A stretch of 6,626 nucleotides of DNA from assembly GCA_022842255.1 (NCBI GenBank), contig JALHPW010000289.1, forward strand, positions 1 through 6,626, in the 5' to 3' direction. The DNA comes from Saprospiraceae bacterium. Lineage in GTDB: Bacteria; Bacteroidota; Bacteroidia; Chitinophagales; Saprospiraceae. The notes beneath the pieces are model-generated. The model saw only the letters and a program-made list of their open reading frames with translations, did no database searches and was not told where the DNA came from. Both the position numbers and the translations under genes were made by a program. Of the stretch, positions 1-6,622 are shown in pieces (position 1 is the first letter of the stretch; every line of letters begins with the position of its first letter).

Positions 1-1871
1 AATGGAATGAACATGGGATGTTCCATACCCGGCTTCAGAAGCAGGGCTGCATATAGGGTGCTGTCAGTGGGTTCGGGGTTATAAAAGTTGAAATGAATTA
101 ATTCGAGGGCTGCTTCATTGGGTTGGAGGGCGGATTGGATTTCTTGCCAAGTGACCTGTCTAATTGAATCTCCAAAACCGGAGAAAGTGCGAATGAGCTC
201 TTTTTCGAGGGCATTGGCTTTTTCCTCCCAGGCTGCGATTTGAACACTGTCGCGCATTGCGATTGGCTTGGTGTACTCGGTAGCCAATCGGCGATGACAA
301 GCAATAAAATCAACGTATTTCTTTGAAGCCTGCGCGCCTGAAAGTTCTTTTAGCCTTATTTGGGTAGCTATACTTTGGGGGAGTTCCTTGTAAAAAACAA
401 TGTTGTCGAATGAAGCGTTCAGGATCTCGTTAGAGGTCGTTCCTGCGGTATAACACAAAGAAAACAAATGATGATTCGACTGGCCAAAAGAATTGAGGTG
501 GGCATATAATTCTTGTTCTGACAGGTGATGGCTTGCCCGTTTGACAAGATTTTGTTGTAGGTTGAGGTTTTCAATCAATAAAGCACTGGCTGCATCAATT
601 TGCCTTGTTTGAATATAATATTTAGCCAAACTTATTAGGCTCTTGGCATAGTCTGGATGAGTTGTACCCTGAAACTCTGCTCTGAGGTTTTTTGTTCTCA
701 AGTAAAGATGGCCAGCCTCTTCAATTTGCCCCATAGAAAAATACAGGTCGGCCATATTATTAAAACAATCCAAAATGGCTGGATGCCCAGCTGGCAGTAT
801 TTTTTCCCGAATGCGAAGCGTTGCCAGGTACATTTCCATAGCCCGTTCGTGTTGGTTTCCCGCTTGAAACGCTAAGGCAAGGGAAAATAGGTTTGTCGCA
901 TACAAAGGATGTTCCTTTCCCAAAATCTCACCTAGAATGACATTGGACTCCCACAAATATTGCTCCGCTTGCTTGTACTGTCTTGAATCGTGGCACAATG
1001 CTGCCAAAGCCCCCAAGATAAAGGTATACTGATAGCTCTCTTTTCCAACTGTCTGTTCAATTATGGCCTTAGATTCAAAAACAAGTGCCTTAGCCTGTTC
1101 ATGCAGACCCATTTTCCCATATAAAAAAGCCATGTTATTTAAGTACCCGGCATAGTCGGGGTTGTTTTTCCCCCTAGTCTTTACTGTGGTACGCAGAATT
1201 TCCAGATACAGCTGTTCAGATTTTTCATATTGCCCCAATTCCATATAAACATTGGCAAGGTTATTCTTACTCATCAGAGCTCCAGGGGCTTCCTTGCCTT
1301 GTATTTTTTCCCAAATAGATATTGCTTCAAGATAAAGTTGTTCGGCTTGCTCAAGATAACCGGTTTCTTGGTAGATTCTGGCCAAGTTGGAAAGGCTTTC
1401 CGCAACGGGCAGGGTGTTCTCCCCAAATATCTTCTCCCGTATAAATTTTGATTCTAAGGTAACTGGGAGGGCCTTATCGTACTGCCCAAGGCTAATATAT
1501 GACAAACCCAGCACAGTCAAGCTTTCTGAATACTCCGAGCTCACTTTACCTAATAAATGCTCGCTGGTTGCTTTGGCCTCTAATAAAAGGGGTTCAACTT
1601 CTACAAATTTGCCCTGCGCCCCAAGTACTCTAGCCCGTCTAATGAGGCATCTTATATAAGACCGGTGATTTTTACCAAATGTTGTGACCGCTTTGTTTTC
1701 CGCCAAATCGATTTGATGTATTGCCTCTGCGAAATTTTGCATATCCACCGTTCTTTTCGATTGCGCCAACAAACTATCCACCTCCCGCACCACCGCTGCC
1801 GTATCCACTACCTGAGCACCCCCCCAAAAACCAAAAAACAGAAAAGCGCAAATGCAAATGTTCTTTTTCAT
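1..1871 (-). CDS. Exported TPR-CHAT protein (3' end beyond window)
   Basis: This gene is open from an ATG at 1871 to the window edge: 623 complete codons with no stop, so the 3' part is missing. The protein starts with a signal peptide (KK, then a hydrophobic run ICICAFLFFGFWGG, likely cleaved near AQV, residues 19-21), so it is probably exported. Residues about 43-445 are TPR repeats of the 42-residue kinesin-light-chain/TPR_12 type, with 'GK..HP.YA..L.NLA..Y...G.Y..AE.LY' character. The repeat-start residue falls at 66, 108, 150, 192, 234, 276, 318, 360 and 402. After an alpha-helical linker (about 446-570), residues 573-623 (VTWQEIQSAL, NEAALELIHF, YAALLLKPG, FIP) match the N-terminal start of CHAT domains. 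CHAT proteins are caspase-like, with a catalytic His and Cys; both would lie beyond the window, so activity cannot be judged. It is the last visible gene of the sigma/anti-sigma operon, 27 bp after its neighbour. The start region is AT-rich with no Shine-Dalgarno sequence. Bases 1021-1080 are 35% GC against 55% for bases 4441-4500 in ftsZ. Confidence 0.85.
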   Translation of the reverse strand, partial: MKKNICICAFLFFGFWGGAQVVDTAAVVREVDSLLAQSKRTVDMQNFAEAIHQIDLAENKAVTTFGKNHRSYIRCLIRRARVLGAQGKFVEVEPLLLEAKATSEHLLGKVSSEYSESLTVLGLSYISLGQYDKALPVTLESKFIREKIFGENTLPVAESLSNLARIYQETGYLEQAEQLYLEAISIWEKIQGKEAPGALMSKNNLANVYMELGQYEKSEQLYLEILRTTVKTRGKNNPDYAGYLNNMAFLYGKMGLHEQAKALVFESKAIIEQTVGKESYQYTFILGALAALCHDSRQYKQAEQYLWESNVILGEILGKEHPLYATNLFSLALAFQAGNQHERAMEMYLATLRIREKILPAGHPAILDCFNNMADLYFSMGQIEEAGHLYLRTKNLRAEFQGTTHPDYAKSLISLAKYYIQTRQIDAASALLIENLNLQQNLVKRASHHLSEQELYAHLNSFGQSNHHLFSLCYTAGTTSNEILNASFDNIVFYKELPQSIATQIRLKELSGAQASKKYVDFIACHRRLATEYTKPIAMRDSVQIAAWEEKANALEKELIRTFSGFGDSIRQVTWQEIQSALQPNEAALELIHFNFYNPEPTDSTLYAALLLKPGMEHPMFIP

Positions 1872-1898
1872 GTAATTTTTATTGAAAGGGTGAAACAA

Positions 1899-2759
1899 TC
1901 AGTTCAATTCTCGCAACAAGCGCGTTGCGTCCGACCGACGGGCTGAACCCTTGTCGGCAGCAATACGAAGCAGCAGTGCTTCAGCTTCCTTAACATGACT
2001 GGCTTGAAGATGGCTCAATGCAAGATACCAGTCTACCTGATTCCCAAAACGGGAACGGTTGTTATCTCGCAGGTTGTTCAACAGCGCTTCTGCGGCATTG
2101 GCATTCCCTATGGTCAATAGGCAGTTGGCCTTGAGAAACACGAGGTTATCGTTGTTTTTTGCTGAAACACCCAACGAATCAAATGCTGCCAGTGCAGCGC
2201 GGTACTCCCCATCCCAATACAGTTGTTGGAAGCGTTCGGAAGGCGATTGTGTCGCCCCTCCCCGACGCGAAGGCTCCAAGGATGGGTCTTTGTATGGTTT
2301 AAACCACGCCGCAAAAACCTGTTGATGGTTTGGCGTTTTTTTGACCGGTTCGGTCTGCTTGATCAAGGGTGTCTGGGCAGGCAAAGTATCCGGGCCCAAA
2401 GAAGGGGCGAAGTCCCCATTTTCAATCATGGGTACAGGAGGGGATGGGGTTTCCGGGCGCATCCAATTCCACAATGCCCAAGCGCCTATCACGATGGCTG
2501 CTAGGCCAAGCGTCCACCATAGCCAACTATTGGCAGGGAGGTGCATATCCGTATCCAATTCCCGTCCTTTGTCTGTCAGCCGTTTGCGGAGCATAGCGAT
2601 ACCCTCCAGCCGGATGGCCTCCATTGCATCGACGTGCAACTGGACGGCCTCCCAAAATGCCTCGTCTTCGGCCATCCGGCGGTGGAATGCTGCCAGTTCG
2701 GCCTCGCTCAGGTCATTTAGATAAAATCGCTCGATGAGTTTGTCGTCCTGCTCTTCCAT
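1899..2759 (-). CDS. Single-pass membrane anti-sigma-like protein with TPR-like C-terminus
   Basis: This 286-residue protein has three parts. Residues 1-70 form a charged helical N-terminus (DDKLIERFYLNDLSEAEL, then AFHRRMAEDEAFWEAV), the pattern seen in Bacteroidota anti-sigma-like and ECF-partner proteins ('I..YL...L...E...F...L..D..F'). Residues 78-100 are one Trp-rich membrane segment with Trp at 79, 81, 82, 94, 97 and 99. A Pro-rich linker (102-140) leads to helical repeats at about 172-284 (FQQLYWDGEYRAALAAFDSL; FLKANCLLTIGNANAAEALL; WYLALSHLQASHVKEAEALL) that read as three TPR-like units. The only Cys is residue 213, so no HxxxCxxC zinc anti-sigma motif exists. The gene starts 4 bp after the sigma gene stops. 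From that position and the layout I infer that the N-terminus binds the sigma factor in the cytoplasm and the repeats lie outside. It could instead be a tetratricopeptide scaffold that does not inhibit the sigma factor. No cognate family name is recognised with certainty. Confidence 0.8.
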   Translation of the reverse strand: MEEQDDKLIERFYLNDLSEAELAAFHRRMAEDEAFWEAVQLHVDAMEAIRLEGIAMLRKRLTDKGRELDTDMHLPANSWLWWTLGLAAIVIGAWALWNWMRPETPSPPVPMIENGDFAPSLGPDTLPAQTPLIKQTEPVKKTPNHQQVFAAWFKPYKDPSLEPSRRGGATQSPSERFQQLYWDGEYRAALAAFDSLGVSAKNNDNLVFLKANCLLTIGNANAAEALLNNLRDNNRSRFGNQVDWYLALSHLQASHVKEAEALLLRIAADKGSARRSDATRLLRELN

Positions 2760-2763
2760 ACTA

Positions 2764-3348
2764 TTAGCTGATGACCGCTGTTTGCACGGTTTTAATTAAA
2801 TCTTTCAAACGTTTAAGGCAGCGGGAAAGGGTGGCACTTGTGGTATTGGCACTGTTAAGCTCCCATTCCTGTTGTATCTCCTCTATACTTTTTTCCATGA
2901 AATAGCGCTGCATCAACATCTCCCGACACTGACCAGACATGGTTTTCATGGCTTTGTGCAGGTTTTCCTTTTTCTCCAATTGTCCTTGATTTTCCTGAAA
3001 ATCCAGCCAGTAGGCGCCATGGCGTAGCGCTTCATCAATCTCGTCCTTCCAAAGGACGCGTTTTATTTTTCGGCGGTGATTCAAGAGGCGCTTGTAACCG
3101 ACTGAAAACAGCCAGACCCGGGCCTCATAGCGCAAGGAATTCAGTTTTCCCGACATTACTTGCGTGTAAAAGGCAATCACCGCATCTTGCCAAGCATCTT
3201 CCAAATCTTGCTTGTTTGCATCAAAACGGCGGCGGCCCCATCGGAAAAAATCGGCTCTGTATTGGGTGTAAAGATCCTCCACCGCCCGCATTTGGCCGGA
3301 ACGTATGGCAGTAATGACATCGTCGTTATGGAGGCGGGGTGAGTGCAT
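2764..3348 (-). CDS. ECF-family RNA polymerase sigma factor
   Basis: This is a 194-residue sigma-70-type factor of extracytoplasmic-function size. Region 2 spans about residues 22-93 (AVEDLYTQY, then DLEDAWQDAVIAFYTQV, with a basic end VGYKRLLNHRRK), which binds core polymerase and the -10 DNA. Region 4 spans about 129-185 (MSGQCREMLMQRYFMEKSIEEIQ, then SATLSRCLKRLKDL), a helix-turn-helix for the -35 element. The linker between them is about 35 residues, and no region 1 or 3 is present, as expected for the ECF class. The ATG at 3348 is the first possible start, because an in-frame TAA lies five codons upstream. The coding region ends TAA directly followed by an in-frame TAG, and the next gene begins one base later, suggesting translational coupling to the anti-sigma-like gene. 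It probably directs polymerase to its own operon and other promoters, but its target promoter cannot be read from this window. Confidence 0.94.
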   Translation of the reverse strand: MHSPRLHNDDVITAIRSGQMRAVEDLYTQYRADFFRWGRRRFDANKQDLEDAWQDAVIAFYTQVMSGKLNSLRYEARVWLFSVGYKRLLNHRRKIKRVLWKDEIDEALRHGAYWLDFQENQGQLEKKENLHKAMKTMSGQCREMLMQRYFMEKSIEEIQQEWELNSANTTSATLSRCLKRLKDLIKTVQTAVIS

Positions 3349-3373
3349 GAGTGGCGATAATTAGTTTTCGGCA

Positions 3374-3406
3374 CCAAAGTAGAGAATTCTGCCTTGCGCG
3401 ATAAAG
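3374..3406 (-). promoter_or_regulatory. Possible Bacteroidota-type promoter of the sigma operon
   Basis: Reading the minus strand, TTTA (3405-3402) is followed after 20 bases by TACTTTGG (3381-3374). The Bacteroidota housekeeping promoter is TTTG at about -33 and TAnnTTTG at about -7 with 19-21 bases between, so each element here differs by one base. It lies about 25 bp upstream of the sigma-factor ATG and downstream of the ftsZ terminator, where an operon promoter is required. It is a weak match. The sigma factor may instead read a different, autoregulated promoter in the same 3349-3440 stretch, which holds no other recognisable element. Confidence 0.22.
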
Positions 3407-3442
3407 ATTTCACATTTCAAAATTGAACCCGCTACTCACAAC

Positions 3443-3479
3443 AAAAAAGCGGCCCGGTGTCCCACACACCGAGGCCGCT
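3443..3479 (-). terminator. Rho-independent terminator of the ftsZ transcript
   Basis: The stem pairs 3448-3454 (agcggcc) with 3473-3479 (ggccgct) and 3455-3460 (cggtgt) with 3466-3471 (acaccg). There is one bulged base (3472) and a 5-base loop (3461-3465). On the minus strand this GC-rich hairpin ends in six consecutive T (complement of 3443-3448). On the plus strand no T-run follows, so it works in the minus direction only. It lies about 110 bp past the ftsZ stop and about 95 bp before the sigma gene, so it separates the division cluster from the sigma operon. Confidence 0.9.
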
Positions 3480-3502
3480 GAACTTAGCAGAAATATTCTT
3501 TT

Positions 3503-3592
3503 TTGATGTATGATGTATGAACTATGATGTAGGAACTAGGAACAGTAAAAAATGTATAGTTCATACATCATAGTTCATACATCATACATCAA
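3503..3592. repeat. 90-bp inverted repeat made of 7-bp units, overlapping the ftsZ stop codon
   Basis: The left arm 3503-3538 pairs with the right arm 3557-3592 over 36 bases with a single mismatch (3532 G against 3563 A). The outer 29 bp (3503-3531 and 3564-3592) are perfect. The spacer 3539-3556 is 18 bases. Each arm is a string of heptamers. On the left these are tgatgta, tgatgta, tgaacta, tgatgta, ggaacta, followed by a degenerate ggaacag in the loop. On the right the reverse complement reads the same order, A-A-B-A-B. The right arm covers the ftsZ stop codon (3591-3589) and one base of the last Asp codon, so the stop is written by the first heptamer. In the ftsZ mRNA it would form a long hairpin just before the terminator. 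I cannot assign it to a named repeat family. Confidence 0.95.
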
Positions 3593-5079
3593 TCCACATT
3601 GTCGTGCAAATAAGAGTTGCCCCCTACTTTGATCTCTCCTTCTTCTTCGAGCGAAATGGTCCAGTTGGACATTTCCTGCTTCTCAGAATCTGGCACATCA
3701 TCCAGGTTGACGCTCCGACGGAGGTAGGCCGGTTGGCTTTCCAGGTCGATAATGGTCTGCGGTGAAGAGAGTTTCACCACATTGATCGGACGGGCCAAGG
3801 CCTCCTGACGGCGGCGTTGTGCCTCTTCAATCCGGCGGCGGCGCTCCTCAGGCGAGATTTCTTCCTCCTCCTCCCGGAGATAGGGGTCGTTGCTCACCGG
3901 TGCGGTGCGGCGGATTTTGTCCACTGTTTCCCGGATATTGTCGAACTCGAATTCGAGTACGCTCGCAGCCTTCTCGTCCACCGGGGCATACGGCTCATCG
4001 GACGTAATCGTAAAGAGAGAAGGCTGGTTCTTTTTTCCAACACCCTCCTCGTCAAGGTGTACCACCAGACGTTCGTTGGACTGTGCTGATTTTTGACCTG
4101 CCTGGGCAGGGTTGCGGCGTTCGCTGACCTCGAAGCCCGTAGCGATGACCGTCACGGCGATTTTTTCGCCCAAACGCTCGTCGAAACAGTTACCCCAGAT
4201 GAGGTTGGCGTTTTCACCAGCTTTCTCCTGCACGAACTGGGTGATTTCAAAAATCTCATCCATCGTGGCTTCTTTCGCACCCGAAGTGATGTTCACTAGG
4301 ATGTTTTTGGCACCAAAGATGTCGTTGTCTTCGAGCAGTGGCGAGCGCAATGCCTCATCGGCAGCGCGGAAAGCGCGGTTTTCCCCTTCGATGCAAGCAG
4401 TACCCATGATGGCGACCCCAGAGCCGCGCATCGTGGTGTTCACGTCTTCGAAGTCCACGTTGACGTAGCCCGGCACGGTGATGATTTCCGCAATGCCTTT
4501 TGCTGCTGTGCAAAGAATATTGTCAGCTTCGCTGAATGCAGCGGAAATGGTCAAGTTGCCATAGATGTCGCGCAATTTATCATTGCTGATAATCACGAGG
4601 CAATCCACGTTTTTGCGCAAATCTTCCAAACCCTCCATGCCATTGCCGACACGGGTTTTGCCTTCAAAAGTGAAGGGAAGGGTAACGATACCCACCGTGA
4701 GGATACCCAGTTCCTGGGATGCCTTGGCGATGATGGGCGCCGCACCGGTACCCGTTCCACCACCCATACCTGCGGTGATGAAGACCATTTTGGTACCATC
4801 TTCGAGGAATCTTTTGATTTCCTCGATGCTCTCGATGCAGGCTTGCTTGCCCACGGAGGGCTTGCTGCCAGCGCCGCGTCCTTCGGTGAGGATTTGTCCC
4901 AAGGAGATTTTGGTCGGTACCGGGCTGAGGTTCATGGCTTGAGCGTCGGTGTTGCAGATAGCATAATCCACACCAACGATGCCTTGTTTGTACATGTGGG
5001 TTACGGCGTTTGAACCGCCGCCGCCGACACCAATTATTTTTATGATTGAAGGTTCATCCTTCGGAAGGTCGAACAACAT
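3589..5079 (-). CDS. ftsZ: Cell division protein FtsZ
   Basis: FtsZ is the tubulin-like GTPase that polymerises into the Z ring at the division site; this copy is 496 residues. The nucleotide-binding N-terminal domain shows GVGGGGSNAV (17-26) and the tubulin signature GGGTGTG (106-112). The T7/synergy-loop segment NVDFEDVNT carries the catalytic residues N207, D209 and D212. The globular domain ends near residue 318. A long, mostly acidic linker follows, containing a strongly charged stretch (403-425, EEEEE then RRRR/QRRR) and a PAYLRRSV segment (450-457). The last residues, GNSYLHDNVD (487-496), are the Bacteroidota version of the C-terminal partner-binding tail. The ATG at 5079 is the only start: an in-frame TAA lies a few codons upstream with no other start between. 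It is preceded by AT-rich sequence rather than a Shine-Dalgarno. It follows ftsA in the usual dcw order and probably shares its transcript, ending at the terminator 3479-3443. Confidence 0.99.
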   Translation of the reverse strand: MLFDLPKDEPSIIKIIGVGGGGSNAVTHMYKQGIVGVDYAICNTDAQAMNLSPVPTKISLGQILTEGRGAGSKPSVGKQACIESIEEIKRFLEDGTKMVFITAGMGGGTGTGAAPIIAKASQELGILTVGIVTLPFTFEGKTRVGNGMEGLEDLRKNVDCLVIISNDKLRDIYGNLTISAAFSEADNILCTAAKGIAEIITVPGYVNVDFEDVNTTMRGSGVAIMGTACIEGENRAFRAADEALRSPLLEDNDIFGAKNILVNITSGAKEATMDEIFEITQFVQEKAGENANLIWGNCFDERLGEKIAVTVIATGFEVSERRNPAQAGQKSAQSNERLVVHLDEEGVGKKNQPSLFTITSDEPYAPVDEKAASVLEFEFDNIRETVDKIRRTAPVSNDPYLREEEEEISPEERRRRIEEAQRRRQEALARPINVVKLSSPQTIIDLESQPAYLRRSVNLDDVPDSEKQEMSNWTISLEEEGEIKVGGNSYLHDNVD

Positions 5080-5125
5080 AATATGCTTTAGTTTAGAGTT
5101 ATCGAATTAAGTGGAGAGATTTAAA

Positions 5126-5219
5126 GGGTTGATATAGTTGATAATGGTTGATGTGGGTTGATATGGGTTTATTTGAGAACCTGTATCAACCTTATAAACA
5201 CCATAAACCTTATCAACTT
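5126..5219. repeat. Two opposed arrays of GTTGAT-type 9-10 bp repeats between ftsA and ftsZ
   Basis: This structure fills most of the 153-bp ftsA-ftsZ spacer (5080-5232). On the plus strand, five 10-bp units start at 5126, 5136, 5146, 5156 and 5166, each with a GTTGAT or GTTTAT core. They are followed by four 9-bp units on the opposite orientation at 5184, 5193, 5202 and 5211 (ATCAAC, ATAAAC, ATAAAC, ATCAAC). The arrays can pair, for example 5156-5163 (ggttgata) with 5184-5191 (tatcaacc), giving a hairpin around 5164-5183. The spacing near one helical turn would place the cores on one DNA face, so a protein-binding array is possible. A mobile or slippage-derived intergenic repeat is equally possible. 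No promoter or terminator is recognisable in the spacer. Confidence 0.85.
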
Positions 5220-5232
5220 CCCCTCTATCCAC

Positions 5233-6567
5233 TCATTTTTTTTCAAAGTCCATGTCGGGTTCGGCTTCGAACCATTCCTTGGTTTTTTTGAAAACATTGT
5301 CAAACCAACTCGGGCCTTTTTCCTCCGAAACGTTGGAAGGCTCGCGGTTTTCGTCCACAACGGCTGCTTTGGGTGCTTCCTCTACCGCTTTCGACGGGTC
5401 GATGTCCTGCAAACCGCGCAGCAACAAGCCAATGGCCGTGCTGAAAATCGGGCTGCTGACCGACTCGTGATAACCGTGTGCCAGGTGCTCCACAGGAACC
5501 CCAATGCGGCAAGACATGCCGGTGTGGAACTCCGTGAGTTTGTCGGTATTGGCCAACAGCGAGCCACCACCGGTGAGCACGATGCCGCCAATGAGTTTGC
5601 GTTCGTAACCGCTGCGGCGAATTTCCCACAGCACATAGTCGAGTACTTCCTCCATCCGCGCCTGAATGATGCGGGCGAGATTTTTCTCGCTGATTTCCTT
5701 ATGATCGCGGCCTTTGAGTCCCGGAATCGTGATGATTCGGTTGTCAAAAACCTCGTTTGCAAGGGCGGAGCCGAATTTAACCTTGAGTTTTTCCGCCTGC
5801 GGTTGCATCACCGTACAGCCTTCCTTGATGTCGGCCGTGATGACGTTGCCCCCAAAAGGAATGACCGCTGTGTGGCGAATGATCCCTTCGTGGAAAACGG
5901 TGATGTCTGTAGTGCCCCCGCCGATGTCTACAAGTGCCACGCCGGCCTGTTTTTCCTCATCGCTGAGGGTCGCGTCGGCACTGGCAATGGGCTCGAGGGT
6001 AAGGTCGGCGATTTTAAGGCCGGCCTTTTCGATGCAACGGGAGATGTTGTTGACGGCAGTAATCTGCCCCGTGATGATGTGGAAATTTGCCTCCAAACGC
6101 ACGCCGCACATCCCGACCGGGTCGGTGATGCCCTGCTCAGAATCCACGGTGAACTCTTGCGGAAAGACGTGAATGATCTTATCGCCAGGTGGCAGCACGA
6201 GTTTGAACATGTCGTTCACGAGGCGATCGATGTCGCGGTTGGCGATTTCGGTGTGATCGCTCTCGCGGGTCAGGATGCCCCGATGTTGCAGACTTTTGAT
6301 GTGCTGTCCGGCAATGCCGACGTGTACGGTGCGGAACTTCATGCGGGCATTGCGCTCGCAGATTTCCACGGCTTCACGGATGGCGCCAACGGTTTTTTCG
6401 ATGTTGGAGACCACGCCGCGCAGTACACCCGCGCTTTCGACCTTGCCGATTCCGACGATTTCGAGTTTGCCGTGCGTGTTTTTTCGCCCGGCGAGGCAGC
6501 AGACTTTTGTCGTGCCTATGTCCAAGGCGACGACCACATCGTGGGGTTGTGGGATAAACTCCGTCAT
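5233..6567 (-). CDS. ftsA: Cell division protein FtsA
   Basis: FtsA is the actin-like ATPase that anchors FtsZ filaments to the inner membrane and recruits later division proteins; this copy is 444 residues. The actin-fold motifs are present in order: phosphate-1 ALDIGTTKVCC (14-24), the FtsA-specific 1C (SHS2) region at about 80-162 (RTVHVGIAGQHI onward), phosphate-2 LVDIGGGTTDITVF (212-225), and the adenosine motif VLTGGGSLLAN (330-340). A variable acidic linker (390-418) leads to an amphipathic helix, WFDNVFKKTKEWF (421-433), the likely membrane-targeting segment, then a short acidic/basic tail. It starts at the ATG at 6567 just after an AT-rich leader. It lies directly upstream of ftsZ as in other dcw clusters. 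The gene before it, beyond base 6626, is expected to be ftsQ, but no part of that can be confirmed here. All expected motifs are intact. Confidence 0.99.
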   Translation of the reverse strand: MTEFIPQPHDVVVALDIGTTKVCCLAGRKNTHGKLEIVGIGKVESAGVLRGVVSNIEKTVGAIREAVEICERNARMKFRTVHVGIAGQHIKSLQHRGILTRESDHTEIANRDIDRLVNDMFKLVLPPGDKIIHVFPQEFTVDSEQGITDPVGMCGVRLEANFHIITGQITAVNNISRCIEKAGLKIADLTLEPIASADATLSDEEKQAGVALVDIGGGTTDITVFHEGIIRHTAVIPFGGNVITADIKEGCTVMQPQAEKLKVKFGSALANEVFDNRIITIPGLKGRDHKEISEKNLARIIQARMEEVLDYVLWEIRRSGYERKLIGGIVLTGGGSLLANTDKLTEFHTGMSCRIGVPVEHLAHGYHESVSSPIFSTAIGLLLRGLQDIDPSKAVEEAPKAAVVDENREPSNVSEEKGPSWFDNVFKKTKEWFEAEPDMDFEKK

Positions 6568-6583
6568 AATGTGTGATGTTTTT

Positions 6584-6622
6584 GGTTGATGAGGGCTGAG
6601 CTAAATTGATGCGGTTGATGAG
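6584..6622. repeat. GTTGAT-type repeats upstream of ftsA
   Basis: The 10-bp sequence ggttgatgag occurs at 6584-6593 and again at 6613-6622. Between them lie a GTTGAT-like attgat (6605-6610) and a weaker gctgag (6595-6600), so cores fall at 6585, 6595, 6605 and 6614, the same 9-10 bp period as the array between ftsA and ftsZ. The array sits within 60 bp of the ftsA start and may continue past the window end. No start or stop of an upstream gene can be assigned in 6568-6626. Confidence 0.6.

Noticed and set aside
657..1946. Several 72-93 codon plus-strand frames
   Set aside because: They lie opposite the continuous 623-codon minus-strand TPR frame, which has clear repeats and a signal peptide. 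The plus-strand products have no recognisable features.
2341..2724. Overlapping plus-strand frames of 75-127 codons opposite the anti-sigma-like gene
   Set aside because: They have low-complexity Ser/Arg/Ala-rich products, no start signals and no domain, and they mirror the codon bias of the real minus-strand gene.
3503..3592. Reading the heptamer palindrome as a CRISPR repeat or transposon end
   Set aside because: There are no unique spacers between regular repeats, no transposase and no target duplication. The structure is one inverted pair of short tandem units.
3503..3592. Treating the palindrome as the ftsZ terminator
   Set aside because: The stem is AT-rich and no T-run follows it on the minus strand. 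The GC-rich hairpin with six T at 3479-3443 is the better terminator.
5158..6576. A 472-codon open frame on the plus strand opposite ftsA
   Set aside because: It is the antisense shadow of ftsA, whose actin-fold motifs are complete on the minus strand. The plus-strand protein shows no recognisable domain and begins inside the repeat array, so its openness reflects codon bias.
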